64,000 bases of DNA from positions 1-64,000 of the forward strand of contig NZ_MLCL01000076.1 of assembly GCF_001942625.1 (NCBI RefSeq), written 5' to 3'. A program made the position numbers and the translations under genes. The notes under the pieces were generated by a model. That model made no database searches. It had not been told where the DNA came from and was given only the letters and a program-made list of their open reading frames with translations. The stretch comes from Mycobacterium syngnathidarum (lineage in GTDB: Bacteria > Actinomycetota > Actinomycetes > Mycobacteriales > Mycobacteriaceae). Numbering within the stretch: position 1 is the stretch's first letter; each line of letters starts with the position of its first letter. Positions 26,473 through 35,309 of this stretch are shown piece after piece.

Positions 26473-26504
26473 TTGACTGTAGACCTAGGTCTACAGCTTA
26501 GCCT
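26473..26504 (+). promoter_or_regulatory. MerR-type promoter with a perfect 20-base palindrome
   Basis: TTGACT at 26473-26478 and TAGCCT at 26499-26504 are separated by 20 bases, the lengthened spacer typical of MerR-activated promoters. The spacer region contains CTGTAGACCT directly followed by AGGTCTACAG (26477-26496), a perfect palindrome. It lies between the MerR gene and the SRPBCC gene and reads toward the latter. Confidence 0.75.
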
Positions 26505-26532
26505 TCGGTCGTTTCGTTGATCAGGAGGATGC

Positions 26533-27024
26533 ATGTATCTACTGGCCGAAGTGGCTGTCACTGTTGCGTGCTCACGTGCGAAAGCCTTTGACTATGCGGC
26601 CGATCTGGAGAACTTTCTCCATTGGTTCCCCGGCGTTTCGACGATCACCGCAAAGGACGAGCTGCCCGTGTCGACCCGTGGCAAGAAGTACACCGAAACA
26701 GTCTCGGTGCCACTACGCGGAACGCGGTCGGTGACGATTCAGGTAATAGAAGCGACGGCGCCGAACCGGATCGTCACCCACGGCGACATGCGCCCGATCC
26801 TGCCGCGCATGGAGATGGAGTTTGTTCAAACCGGACAGAACGACTGCGAAGTGCACTGGCGCATGATGAGCCGCAATGAGAACCGTCTTGCCGCCTGCAC
26901 CGTGTTGCCTGTTGCCGCACGGGTGATGCGTCGACGTGCCCAGGCTGGGCTCCGAAATCTGAAGCGACAACTCGAATGCCCCAACCGTGACGTCACGGTG
27001 TCCCAACAGCCCGCGCCAGACTGA
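26533..27024 (+). CDS. SRPBCC family protein (polyketide cyclase/dehydrase-like)
   Basis: 163 residues. The START-like helix-grip fold is suggested by VAVTVACSRAKAFDYAADLE at the N-terminus, FLHWFPGVSTIT, and the final amphipathic helix RVMRRRAQAGLRNLKRQLE. Such proteins bind hydrophobic ligands or act as lipid/polyketide cyclases. ATG 26533 is preceded by AGGAGG at four bases. The MerR gene is divergent and the palindromic promoter points at this gene, so MerR activation by a small hydrophobic ligand is a reasonable inference. Confidence 0.82.
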   Translation: MYLLAEVAVTVACSRAKAFDYAADLENFLHWFPGVSTITAKDELPVSTRGKKYTETVSVPLRGTRSVTIQVIEATAPNRIVTHGDMRPILPRMEMEFVQTGQNDCEVHWRMMSRNENRLAACTVLPVAARVMRRRAQAGLRNLKRQLECPNRDVTVSQQPAPD

Positions 27025-27119
27025 CGAGCACATGTGTACTGACTCTGAGGCCGGCAAGGGCGACAACAGCCGTGGCGGCGCCGCGATGAGTCTCGCTGCG
27101 CGGCAGAGTCTTACTAAAC

Positions 27120-27482
27120 ATGACGATGACGACGAGAGTTTTGAGTGTGTCGGTTCCGGTGTCAGACCAGGACGCCGCGTTGAAGTTCTACACCGAGGTG
27201 CTGGGATGCGAACTCCGCACCGACGTGGAGGTCTGGCCGGGTGCGCGCATGATCGAGGTCGTGCCGCCGGGCTCGGATGTCTCCCTGGTGCTACTGCCGC
27301 ACGACAGCCAGATCCCGGTCGCGATCCGGTTGGGCACCTCTGATGCGCAACAAGCCCACGACAGGGTCCGTGAGGCCGGGGTGACGCTGCACAACGACGA
27401 GCTGGTCCGGATGGAGGGAATACCAGCGATGTTTTCCTTCACCGACCCCGATGGCAACGGCTTGGTCTACCTCGAGGACTGA
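27120..27482 (+). CDS. VOC (glyoxalase/bleomycin resistance) family protein
   Basis: 120 residues with one beta-alpha-beta-beta-beta pair set. LSVSVPVSDQDAALKFYTEV LG is the opening module and FSFTDPDGNGLVYLED the closing one, whose terminal Glu is a usual metal ligand of the family. A single VOC protein of this size works as a dimer. No strong ribosome site is visible before the ATG. It follows the SRPBCC gene by 95 bases and could belong to the same unit. Substrate unknown. Confidence 0.82.
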   Translation: MTMTTRVLSVSVPVSDQDAALKFYTEVLGCELRTDVEVWPGARMIEVVPPGSDVSLVLLPHDSQIPVAIRLGTSDAQQAHDRVREAGVTLHNDELVRMEGIPAMFSFTDPDGNGLVYLED

Positions 27483-27541
27483 TTCCCAACCGATTCCCGT
27501 TAACCGACCCAACGCTCCGCTGAACAGCACGGAGGACCACG

Positions 27542-27826
27542 ATGGCGGACTCTCGATCCTTGGACATCACATTCACCGCTCGCCTGGGAAAGGTGCGCCC
27601 CGGAGACACCTGGACCTGCGTTCAGCTTCCTGGCTCAGCACAGATTTTCGGTACGAGGGGGTTGGTGAAGGTCGCCGGCACGGTTGACGGTCACCCGTTC
27701 ATCGGAACGTTCATGGCCCTGGGCGACGGAACCCACAAACTCCCCGTGGCCGCTGCCATCCGGACGGCCATCGGCAAGACGGACGGTGACGACGTCGAGG
27801 TCCACCTCACCGAGCGGCTGAACTGA
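27542..27826 (+). CDS. DUF1905 domain protein
   Basis: 94 residues forming a small beta-barrel domain. [20 protein letters not shown], then [20 protein letters not shown] and the end [15 protein letters not shown] match the DUF1905 pattern, a domain often linked to YdeI/OmpD-like proteins. Here it stands alone. GGAGG lies six bases before ATG 27542. Its function is not known; it lies between the VOC and kinase genes in the same direction. Confidence 0.82.
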   Translation: MADSRSLDITFTARLGKVRPGDTWTCVQLPGSAQIFGTRGLVKVAGTVDGHPFIGTFMALGDGTHKLPVAAAIRTAIGKTDGDDVEVHLTERLN

Positions 27827-27949
27827 ACCCGATACGCGCAGACGTGCGGCGCTTCCGGACGCGGCAACTCGCCTGGTGCTGCTCAGGGCGTCGCAGTCCT
27901 GCCGAACACCTGTTCGCGCTCGAGTTGCCGTGCTTTGTAGGCTTCGAAC

Positions 27950-29797
27950 ATGCCGTTCAATGCCGGTGACGTCTTTGCCGGGTACACCATTCAGCGGCTC
28001 CTCGGCGCCGGTGGCATGGGTGAGGTCTACCTGGCCCAGCATCCTCGCCTTCCCCGTCTGGATGCGCTCAAGATCCTTTCGGTGAGCACCACGCGCGATG
28101 ACGAGTTCCGCGCCCGGTTCACCCGAGAGGCAGAGTTGGCCGCATCGCTGTGGCATCCGCACATCGTCGGGGTGCACGACCGTGGCGAGTCCGACGGCCG
28201 GCTGTGGATCTCGATGGACTATGTCGACGGCACCGACGCCAAGCACTTGATCGAGCAGCATCCGTCTGGCATGCCCTTGGCGGATGTGGTGGAGATTGTG
28301 ACGGCAGTCGCCGAGGCCCTCGACGTCGCGCACGAACGGAACCTGCTGCACCGCGACGTCAAGCCGGCGAACATCCTGGTCACCACTCCGTCGGGAAGTG
28401 CCCGGCGACGCATACTGCTCACCGATTTCGGGATCGCCCGGCAAGCCGACGACGCGAGTGGCCTCACGGAGACCGACGTGGCCATCGGCACCGTCGCGTA
28501 TGTAGCGCCCGAGCAGCTCGCCGGGAAGACACTCGATGGCCGGGCCGACCAGTACGCCCTCGCGGCAACAGCCTTCCATCTGTTGACCGGCGCGCCCCTC
28601 TTCGACGACGCCAATCGCATCATCGTGGCCGGCAACCACCTCTATGCGTCACCGCCCCGGCTGTCCGAGCGTCGTGGCGACCTCGCCCATCTCGACACCG
28701 TGATGGCGAAGGCGCTGGCCAAGAAACCCGGTGAGCGCTATGCGCGGTGCCTGGACTTCGCGCGGGCGCTGGGCGGGAGCACGGATGTGTCCACCGCGCC
28801 ACAACCGGTGCCGGTGCCGGATTCCGAGCCGACGCCCCCTGATACGGGAGGGCACACCGCCCCACTGGAGATCCCCGACGTCCGCGAGCGGAGCAGCTCA
28901 CCGGAGACCATGCGGTTGGCCATGCTCACGATCCTGGGCACCGTCCGCAACGTGCAGAAGCGACCGTCCGGACTTGACGGCGAAGAGGAGGTTTGGACCT
29001 TCCGCGTGGAGCGATACGAGTCGACCGGTGAAGCACACACCGTCGTGCCGGTCGAGCTACGTGGCAACTCCATCACGGGCGAACTGTCCGACGGGGATGT
29101 CGTGGAGGTCAGCGGAGTCTGGGATGACCGAACGCTGTTCGCCGAGTCGGTGGTCAATCATTCGGCCGGGACCCGAGGACGTCGCCGGCGCAACTCGTTC
29201 GAAGTGAGGTCAGGTAAACGGCGGCGTGCTCTGACATCCCGCCCGGTGCGTATCGGCTTGCTTCTGGCCGCGATCGCGCTGATCGTTGCGATGTCGGTGA
29301 TTCTCATCCGCGGTTTGGGCACGCCGGCGCAGCGCACCCCGGGGCCGATCGTGACCCCCGCGAGTGCGACGGTGTTCTCCCCCGGCGGCTCGCCAGACCA
29401 TCCGGATCAGGCGGGTCTGGCCGTCGACGGCAGCCCGGACACGTCGTGGCCCACCGACATCTACCAGGATGCCGCGCCGTTCCCGGCCTTCAAAGAAGGG
29501 GTCGGCCTGATACTTCACCTGTCCTCGCCGACCGCTTTGAGCGAGGTGACGATCGACGTGCCCAGCACCGGAACAGAAGTCCAGGTTCGTGCGGCCGACA
29601 GTGCCCACCCGAGCAGCCTGTCAGACACCACCGAGCTGACGCCGAACGTGGCGATACAGCCGGGAGAAAACACCATCACCGTCGACAATCAGACGGAAAC
29701 ATCCAATGTGTTGGTGTGGATTTCGAAGCTGGGCACCCTCGATGGGCAGAGCCGCACGAACATCTCGGAGATCACCCTGCGGGCCGCGGGCGATTGA
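27950..29797 (+). CDS. Transmembrane Ser/Thr protein kinase with OB-like juxtamembrane and discoidin-like outer domain
   Basis: 615 residues. Kinase domain at residues 10-275: glycine loop [15 protein letters not shown]-anchoring Lys41, catalytic HRDVKPAN (Asp136), DFG at 159-161, activation-loop threonines around [11 protein letters not shown] and APE at 186-188. Residues 325-405 ([14 protein letters not shown] onward) look like a small OB-type barrel. A basic stretch precedes one membrane helix at about 434-454. The outer part (470-615) has [31 protein letters not shown] and ITLRAAG, the pattern of an F5/8 (galactose-binding-like) domain such as on mycobacterial MviN. The kinase is intact by motif; the outer domain implies a cell-wall or sugar ligand. 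Confidence 0.9.
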   Translation: MPFNAGDVFAGYTIQRLLGAGGMGEVYLAQHPRLPRLDALKILSVSTTRDDEFRARFTREAELAASLWHPHIVGVHDRGESDGRLWISMDYVDGTDAKHLIEQHPSGMPLADVVEIVTAVAEALDVAHERNLLHRDVKPANILVTTPSGSARRRILLTDFGIARQADDASGLTETDVAIGTVAYVAPEQLAGKTLDGRADQYALAATAFHLLTGAPLFDDANRIIVAGNHLYASPPRLSERRGDLAHLDTVMAKALAKKPGERYARCLDFARALGGSTDVSTAPQPVPVPDSEPTPPDTGGHTAPLEIPDVRERSSSPETMRLAMLTILGTVRNVQKRPSGLDGEEEVWTFRVERYESTGEAHTVVPVELRGNSITGELSDGDVVEVSGVWDDRTLFAESVVNHSAGTRGRRRRNSFEVRSGKRRRALTSRPVRIGLLLAAIALIVAMSVILIRGLGTPAQRTPGPIVTPASATVFSPGGSPDHPDQAGLAVDGSPDTSWPTDIYQDAAPFPAFKEGVGLILHLSSPTALSEVTIDVPSTGTEVQVRAADSAHPSSLSDTTELTPNVAIQPGENTITVDNQTETSNVLVWISKLGTLDGQSRTNISEITLRAAGD

Positions 29798-29798
29798 T

Positions 29799-30116
29799 TC
29801 ATCGGTTGCACATCAGATCGACGTACGCGGTTGTGTACCGCACGAGGTTGTTCACTCTGCCCGTCGGGCCGCGCTGTACCCAGGAATGTTTGACATCAGT
29901 GCCCTGACGCACGGCAGTCACTGTGCATTGATCCATGGGCGCGTTCCCGACTTTGTTGAGGATCACCCGGAAACCCTGGGCCTCGAGGTCGCTGATCGTC
30001 GCTTGCGCTGAAGTCTGGCCGGTCGGTGCTGCCGTGGCCGGCGCAGATGAGCACAGTCCCAATACGGTCGCAGCCGCGGCCGCGACGATGCTTCCTACGA
30101 TCCTGCCGCTCGACAA
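29799..30116 (-). CDS. Small secreted protein, mycobacterial hypothetical family
   Basis: 105 residues from TTG 30116, chosen because AAAGGGG lies seven bases upstream; the longer frames have no ribosome site. The signal peptide is MSSGRIVGSIVAAAAATVLG with cleavage near ATA-AP. The mature part begins TGQTSAQATISDLEAQGF and contains NAPMDQCTVTAVRQG with a cysteine that may bond to the one near the C-terminus (DLMCNR). This pattern is shared by small mycobacterial exported proteins of unknown function. It ends two bases from the kinase stop (convergent). Confidence 0.72.
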   Translation of the reverse strand: MSSGRIVGSIVAAAAATVLGLCSSAPATAAPTGQTSAQATISDLEAQGFRVILNKVGNAPMDQCTVTAVRQGTDVKHSWVQRGPTGRVNNLVRYTTAYVDLMCNR

Positions 30117-30384
30117 TGTGCGCCCCTTTCCCACTTTCAGTTGATGATCCCCGATTTCTGCGCATGGGATTTGTATCGAGTTTAGTTGTGGTTCAATAAA
30201 AGACGAGGAACTCATACGCGACGCATATTTGGTCCCCATAGAGAATGCATAGCCAATTCAGATCGATTTCAGGCGCAATTGCCAAAAGGGTGTTCCCGTG
30301 CGGGCGCGGGCATATGCAGACGCTTGGCGCCCGAGGTGTCAGGCGCAGTCCGGCGACCTCGTCCACCCGTCAAGCAGGATAAAA

Positions 30385-30428
30385 GTAAGGCAAGGCAATT
30401 CGTCATGCACAGAATTGCCTTGCGTTAC
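30385..30428 (-). terminator. Intrinsic-type terminator hairpin of the AurF-like gene
   Basis: GCAAGGCAATTC (30390-30401) pairs with GAATTGCCTTGC (30412-30423) over a ten-base loop, and GTAA/TTAC extend the stem beyond one mismatch. On the minus strand the stem is followed by a T-rich run (TTACTTTTATC). It lies just after the stop of the minus-strand gene at 30457. Confidence 0.8.
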
Positions 30429-30456
30429 ACCGGGATTATGGATCAGTCGCGGGTGT

Positions 30457-31473
30457 TCACCCCACGCTGAGTGCTTGGCGCGCCGGTTCGCTGCGGTAGC
30501 GCGAAGCCCGCCCGTCGATGCGCAGAACCCGCCACAGAATTCTGGCGATCGGGTTCATCAGCCCGGTGTCCGCGGCGAGCATCCGCACGTCGCCGTAGAT
30601 CTCACTGAGCATCGCTCTGGATGCGGGTGCCCGCCAGTAGATCTCCTTCTTCACCGATCGCGGGATCTCGAATTCGCGCCAGAACGAGCGCGGAGGCTTG
30701 GCGATGAGAGATGCTGCCAGCCGGAAACTCAGTGGATAGATGATCGACAGGCCGAATCGATTGAGCCGCTTCATCTCCGGGATCCGCCGACGCAGGAATT
30801 CATGCGCGAACGAGATGTGTCGGGCTTCCTCGGCGACGTGGATCGCCATCACGCGTTCCATCACGGGGTGGATCGGTTTGCCCTCGCGCAGAATGGATTT
30901 CTGCATATGGTCGATCGGCTCCTCGCCGCACAGCACCATCATGAAGAAGAACACCGGCATCGGGCTGGCGCACAGCGGCGGCAACCAGTGCATCCATCGA
31001 AGCCACCGCACGAGACCCGGGACATCCACGCCCGCGTGATTCACCAGCTCCTGGAACATGAGGGTGTGGTTGCACTCCTCCACTGCCTCGTGCATGCAGT
31101 ATCGGTATTCCGGGCTCCCGTTCGGCACCCAGAATGTGTAGTTCAGGATTCCTCGGATCAGCATGTTCTCGAATTGCAGGCCGGCCTTGGCGACATTCGC
31201 CTGACGCCACATGCCGATCGCGATCTGCTTCTCCAGCGGCTGGGCCTGATACCACGGGCTCATCCCGATGGGGTCACTGTCCGCCGCCAGCACCCAGCGC
31301 GGGTCGTTCTCGGTCACCTTGAATTCTGCCGAGTCCCACGGGATGTCCAGGTACGGATTGAAGTTGCGGCGCACTGAGCCCTCGGAGAGGGTTTGCAGCC
31401 TCGTGCAGTAGTCCGCGTCGCCGCTGACCTGCATTCCATCCCGCCACCGACGGACGGCCCTCGTTGATGCCAT
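30457..31473 (-). CDS. AurF-like diiron oxygenase (p-aminobenzoate N-oxygenase family)
   Basis: 338 residues from ATG 31473, which has GAGGAG ten bases upstream. Two iron-ligand helices are visible: MHEAVEECNHTLMF and HVAEEARHISFAHEF, the E-ExxH pairs of a ferritin-like diiron site. AurF oxidises an aromatic amine to a nitro group; mycobacterial homologues are usually uncharacterised. PIPR and proline-rich segments near residue 190 (WLPPLCASPMPVFFF) form a hydrophobic helix. It is the last gene of a minus-strand pair with the PhyH dioxygenase (200 bases between). Substrate unknown. Confidence 0.8.
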   Translation of the reverse strand: MASTRAVRRWRDGMQVSGDADYCTRLQTLSEGSVRRNFNPYLDIPWDSAEFKVTENDPRWVLAADSDPIGMSPWYQAQPLEKQIAIGMWRQANVAKAGLQFENMLIRGILNYTFWVPNGSPEYRYCMHEAVEECNHTLMFQELVNHAGVDVPGLVRWLRWMHWLPPLCASPMPVFFFMMVLCGEEPIDHMQKSILREGKPIHPVMERVMAIHVAEEARHISFAHEFLRRRIPEMKRLNRFGLSIIYPLSFRLAASLIAKPPRSFWREFEIPRSVKKEIYWRAPASRAMLSEIYGDVRMLAADTGLMNPIARILWRVLRIDGRASRYRSEPARQALSVG

Positions 31474-31672
31474 GACGTCGCTTCTCCTCGACAGTTGAGC
31501 GCCGGCTCCATTTATCGGGACCGAGAGTCCCATTTAATAATGGTATGAGACGCTCTGCCTCATATGCCTGTCAAGGGTTGGGGCCGGACACGCTGTCGAC
31601 CAGTTCGGCGACCGTGTGGTCGCGATCAATACGTCGTGAAGCACGTCCTCGGCGAGTGGGCTCCGGGCGAGA

Positions 31673-32527
31673 TCAGACCGGCTGCGCACCCGGCTCGAGC
31701 AACCTCTTCGGGTGCATGCCGTCGACCTGGCCGATGAACGGCGGGTGAATGCTGTAGCCCAGCATGCGCCGAATGTCCTCCGACACCACCCGGACCGTGT
31801 CGCGGGTCATCGACAAGGTGAATGCCTCCTGCGGGCGTAACCACGGTTCGCAGTACTGCGCGGTGAGGGCCAGACGTGAGTTCGCAGATCGGTTGGCGCC
31901 GCCGCCATGCCACAGCGTCCCGAGAAAGAAGACGCACGAGCCGGCGCTCATTATCACTGGTTCGCGCTCAGCGGGCTCGGGCTGTCGATCGCCCCACGCG
32001 TGACTGCCCGCGACGATGTCGGTGGCACCGTTGTCGGCGGTGAAATCGTCGATCGCCCAGATCGTGGCCGCACCCAGCGCTTTTCGCGGTCTGGGTAGCG
32101 GATAGAAGCCGTCGTCGGTGTGCAGCATCTGCGCCTGCTCCCCCGGCAGAATCTTGATCACCTGCAACATCGACAACAGATAATTCGGCATGAACAGCCG
32201 ATCCAACAGAGCCAGCACGCGAGGATGATCGGCGATGCGATCACAGCTGCGGGTCTTGTTCAGCACGCTGTACACCCGCTGGGTGGCATGGCCCTCGAAC
32301 CCATTGCGGCCCAGGCGGTCCAACAGCGGCTCGACGGAGTCCCGGATCGCGTCGAGTTCGGCCGCGGTCAGCAGGTCAGGCAGGATCACGTACCCGTCGC
32401 GCAGCACCGCTGCCAGGTCCGCCTCGGCCACCGCGGGATCAACCCCTTCCCCGCTGCTGGGGGTCCGCCGATAGGTGCCGGCCAGGTCACCCGTGAGCTC
32501 CGTCAACGATGTCACTTCAGTGCTCAT
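31673..32527 (-). CDS. Phytanoyl-CoA dioxygenase (PhyH) family protein
   Basis: 284 residues from ATG 32527, with GAGG five bases upstream; the open frame runs on to 33097 but that part is antisense to the TetR gene. Iron ligands are His and Asp in MLHTDDGFYPL and the distal His in LGTLWHGGGANRS; NSRLALT supplies the 2-oxoglutarate Arg. The N-terminal DLAAVLRDGYVILPDLLT is the usual PhyH opening. It would hydroxylate a substrate with Fe(II) and 2-oxoglutarate. It is divergent from the TetR gene across a 45-base control region. Confidence 0.85.
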   Translation of the reverse strand: MSTEVTSLTELTGDLAGTYRRTPSSGEGVDPAVAEADLAAVLRDGYVILPDLLTAAELDAIRDSVEPLLDRLGRNGFEGHATQRVYSVLNKTRSCDRIADHPRVLALLDRLFMPNYLLSMLQVIKILPGEQAQMLHTDDGFYPLPRPRKALGAATIWAIDDFTADNGATDIVAGSHAWGDRQPEPAEREPVIMSAGSCVFFLGTLWHGGGANRSANSRLALTAQYCEPWLRPQEAFTLSMTRDTVRVVSEDIRRMLGYSIHPPFIGQVDGMHPKRLLEPGAQPV

Positions 32528-32543
32528 GATCGCCTCATCGAAA

Positions 32544-32563
32544 CATAACTGACTTCTGTTATG
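32544..32563. promoter_or_regulatory. Probable TetR operator between PhyH and TetR genes
   Basis: CATAAC and GTTATG (32544-32549 and 32558-32563) form a six-base inverted repeat around TGACTTCT. It lies exactly between the divergent starts at 32527 and 32573. Confidence 0.55.
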
Positions 32564-32572
32564 GTTCGGACT

Positions 32573-33148
32573 ATGGCACGCGCCCCGGTTGGACGTCAAC
32601 AGCTGATCGATGCCGCGCGCGCCGAGCTCGTCAGCGGAAACGGCGCCTTCGAGCTCAGCGGTCTGACTCGTCGCGCCGGCCTCAGCACCGGGGCCTTGTA
32701 CCACCACTTCGGATCGAAAAGTGGTCTGCTGGCGGCGATCTACGACGGCTTCTACGACGGCCTGCGCCACGCGATTGCCGATCGTCACCTGCCCCAGGGC
32801 GACTGGGCCACTCGCGAACGCGACCGTACCCACCGCTTCGTCGCCTACCACCTCGCTGATCCGCTGGCGCCGATCCTGCTGAACCGCACCGCCAGCGACC
32901 CGCAACTCACCGAACTCGAGGCCGCCTACGTCGACAACCTCATCGACAACGCCGCCACCAACATCCGCGATGGGCAGCAGATGGGTGAACTTCCCGCCGA
33001 TCTGGATCCCGATAGCGCGGGCGCCTACGTCATCGGCGGCTTGCGACACGGTATTGCACAACAGCTCCGGGTCACCCCGACACCGAGTTCCGACCAAGCC
33101 ACCCAGACACTGTGGCGCTTCACCGCTGCCGCCCTCGGCATCACATAG
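32573..33148 (+). CDS. TetR family transcriptional regulator
   Basis: 191 residues from ATG 32573; the ATG at 32561 overlaps the probable operator. The helix-turn-helix is FELSGLTRRAGLSTGALYHH followed by FGSKSGLLAAIYDGFYDGL. The ligand domain carries HRFVAYHLADPLAPILLNR. No ribosome site is visible, so a leaderless transcript is possible. It is divergent from the PhyH-AurF pair and upstream of the MDR reductase, and may control both. Confidence 0.85.
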   Translation: MARAPVGRQQLIDAARAELVSGNGAFELSGLTRRAGLSTGALYHHFGSKSGLLAAIYDGFYDGLRHAIADRHLPQGDWATRERDRTHRFVAYHLADPLAPILLNRTASDPQLTELEAAYVDNLIDNAATNIRDGQQMGELPADLDPDSAGAYVIGGLRHGIAQQLRVTPTPSSDQATQTLWRFTAAALGIT

Positions 33149-33317
33149 GCCGCCTGGGCCGGGTGAGGGGCGGTCGCCCGCCGCGTCGGATAGTCGAGTG
33201 CGCGTTCAGCAAGGGGACCCTCCTACCAGGCGGGACATTCTCGATGCGGGGGTTGACGCTCATCGTGGGGGTTCTGAGAATCAACGTGAAACTTGAGATG
33301 ACCACGGGAGAAATGAC

Positions 33318-34349
33318 TTGACTGACGCCGCGCCTCGCCAGAACCGCCAGATCCTCTTGCGCCGTCGGCCCGATGGGCTGCTCTCCCCCGACGACACCGA
33401 GATGGTGACCACGCCGGCGCCGCTACCGGCCGAAGGCGAGGCGCTGCTGCGCACCACTTACGTCGGCATCGACGCTGCCGCTCGCACGTGGCTGGACGGC
33501 GAGCCAGGCTATCTGCCGGCCCTTGAGCTGGGCGAGGTGGTACGAGTTGCAGGTATCGGCGAGGTCATCGAATCACGTTGTGATGCTTACAACGTCGGCG
33601 ATCTGGTAACCACCCTGACCGGGCTGCAGGACTACGCGATCATCCGCGACGACCTGTTCAGTACACCGGTGGTCGGATACACAGATCCACTGGCCGTGAT
33701 GTCGATCTACGGACCGACCGGCGCGACGGCGTACTTCGGAATGAAGGGGGTCGGAAATCCGCAACCCGGCGACACTGTCGTGGTGTCGGCGGCCGCGGGC
33801 GCTACCGGGTCCGTGGCCGGCCAGATCGCCAAGATCGCGGGTGCCCGGGTGGTCGGCATTGCAGGCGGCGCCGAAAAATGCCGTGTCGTGGTCGAGGATT
33901 TCGGCTTTGATGCCTGCGTCGACTACAAGGCCGGCAATCTGACTGCCGCCCTGAAGCAAGCGTGCCCGAGTGGCATCAACGTCTATTTCGACAACGTCGG
34001 CGGGGACATTCTCAATGCCGTGTTGGCCAACTTGGCCCACAAGGCGCGCGTGGTGCTGTGCGGCATCATCTCGAGCTACCTGAACGGCGATCACCCCGGG
34101 CCGTCCAATTATGTGAACCTGCTCGCCACTTCCTCGACGATGCAGGGATTCATCGCACTCGAAGAGTGGGCACGGTTCGACGAGGCGTTCGCCGCGCTAC
34201 AAGGTTGGGAGAAGGAGGGATTGCTGGTGCACCGCGAAACCGTGTACGAGGGGCTGGAATCCAGCATCGACGCCCTCAACGGACTGTTCACCGGAGCCAA
34301 CATCGGCAAGATGCTGGTGAAGATCAACCAGCCGGGCGGCGCAGCCTGA
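33318..34349 (+). CDS. MDR family NADP-dependent oxidoreductase (zinc-free)
   Basis: 343 residues from TTG 33318, with GGGAG seven bases upstream; the nearby ATG is out of frame. It is a medium-chain dehydrogenase without zinc ligands. The nucleotide-binding motif is VSAAAGATGSVAGQIAKIAGA, GFDACVDYKAGNL follows and GINVYFDNVGGDILNAVL is the signature of the prostaglandin/leukotriene reductase and curcumin-reductase branch. Such enzymes reduce activated double bonds with NADPH. It follows the TetR gene with a 169-base gap and so may have its own promoter. Confidence 0.87.
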   Translation: MTDAAPRQNRQILLRRRPDGLLSPDDTEMVTTPAPLPAEGEALLRTTYVGIDAAARTWLDGEPGYLPALELGEVVRVAGIGEVIESRCDAYNVGDLVTTLTGLQDYAIIRDDLFSTPVVGYTDPLAVMSIYGPTGATAYFGMKGVGNPQPGDTVVVSAAAGATGSVAGQIAKIAGARVVGIAGGAEKCRVVVEDFGFDACVDYKAGNLTAALKQACPSGINVYFDNVGGDILNAVLANLAHKARVVLCGIISSYLNGDHPGPSNYVNLLATSSTMQGFIALEEWARFDEAFAALQGWEKEGLLVHRETVYEGLESSIDALNGLFTGANIGKMLVKINQPGGAA

Positions 34350-34429
34350 GGCCCGCTATACGCAAGGAATTGCAGCGGTGAAATCTGCGACTAGTGGGAC
34401 CCACGTGACTTCTGTGATATAGAGTATGT

Positions 34430-34445
34430 ACGTACGTAGTTAGTA
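34430..34445 (+). promoter_or_regulatory. Probable BlaI-type operator upstream of the NlpC/P60 gene
   Basis: ACGTACGTAGTTAGTA, inside a longer palindromic run starting TATGTACGTAC (34425) and ending TACGTAA (34450). The same 16 bases with one change occur at 38508-38523 upstream of the L,D-transpeptidase gene, and related TACGTA palindromes lie upstream of the BlaI-like gene and mmcO. Confidence 0.7.
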
Positions 34446-34511
34446 CGTAAGACCGTCGGCTACGGTGCCTGGCCGGTGATGACGGGCGTAGGGCGGGAAG
34501 GAACATGTGAG

Positions 34512-35246
34512 ATGTCATCCATTCCGCACCGTGTCCAGATCGGCTGCGACCGTCGAAATCTCTTGCGCACAGGCATTTTGGCGGCGGCAGCGCTCGTTGC
34601 GCTCGGCGCACCGGTCGCGCACGCCGAGCCCAGCGCCGGCCAGTGGGATCCCACCCTGCCCAATCTGCTCAGCGCAGGTGCACCCGGCGATCCAGTCGCC
34701 CTCGCCAACGCATCGTTGCAGGCAAGCGCGTTTGCCGCACAAACCACCTTCGACTTGGGGCGAAAGTTCCTCGGCAGCCTGGGGCTTGCACCAGCTGCCA
34801 GTGGTGCGGCAGCGCCCATACTTCGCGGCAACCGCGTTTATGGCAGACAGGCGGTGGAATACGTGATCCGGCGGGCCGGCACCCAGATCGGAGTTCCCTA
34901 CTCCTGGGGAGGCGGAAGCCTGACCGGGCCCAGCCGCGGCGTGGATTCAGGTGCCGGCACCGTCGGCTTCGATTGTTCCGGCCTGACTCGTTACGCATTC
35001 GCCGGCGTAGGCGTGCTGCTCCCCCGCTATTCGGGAGACCAGTACACCGCGGGACGCCGGCTGCCGCCGTCGCGAGCCAAGCGCGGCGACCTCCTGTTCT
35101 GGGGACCCGGAGGTGGACAGCACGAGGCGCTCTACCTTGGTAACGGTCAAATGATCGAGGCCCAGCAGACGGGTGTTCCGGTCAAGATTTCGCCGGTCCG
35201 CAAATCAGGGATGACGCCCTACGTCACCCGCATCATCGAGTACTGA
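34512..35246 (+). CDS. Secreted NlpC/P60 (C40) cell-wall peptidase, RipB/RipD-like
   Basis: 244 residues from ATG 34512, with AAGGA about ten bases upstream. The N-terminus has a Tat-like DRRNLLRTG before a hydrophobic stretch ending AHA, so it is exported. The NlpC/P60 domain (residues 112-240) has PYSWGGGSLTGPSRGVDSG, the catalytic Cys155 in FDCSGLT and His204 in GGQHEALYLGNG, in the close style of mycobacterial RipB/RipD. Catalytic residues are present, so it should cleave peptidoglycan stem peptides, unlike RipD. The TACGTA palindrome 67 bases upstream links it to the BlaI-like repressor. Confidence 0.87.
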   Translation: MSSIPHRVQIGCDRRNLLRTGILAAAALVALGAPVAHAEPSAGQWDPTLPNLLSAGAPGDPVALANASLQASAFAAQTTFDLGRKFLGSLGLAPAASGAAAPILRGNRVYGRQAVEYVIRRAGTQIGVPYSWGGGSLTGPSRGVDSGAGTVGFDCSGLTRYAFAGVGVLLPRYSGDQYTAGRRLPPSRAKRGDLLFWGPGGGQHEALYLGNGQMIEAQQTGVPVKISPVRKSGMTPYVTRIIEY

Positions 35247-35269
35247 TGCGGTGTGTTCGAGCGGGAGCG

Positions 35270-35309
35270 TGGCGTCAAGGGCACAGCAGGCCCGATGCCC
35301 CTGACGCCA
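35270..35309. terminator. Hairpin between convergent NlpC/P60 and M56 genes
   Basis: TGGCGTCA-A-GGGC (35270-35282) pairs with GCCC-C-TGACGCCA (35297-35309) with one internal mismatch. It lies 24 bases after the NlpC/P60 stop and covers the end of the M56 gene, so it could stop transcription from both sides. No T-tract, as is common in mycobacteria. Confidence 0.6.

Noticed and set aside
32551..34418. Near-identical words TGACTTCTGTTAT (around 32550) and TGACTTCTGTGAT (around 34406)
   Set aside because: The first is the centre of an inverted repeat, the second is not symmetrical, so a shared operator is not supported.
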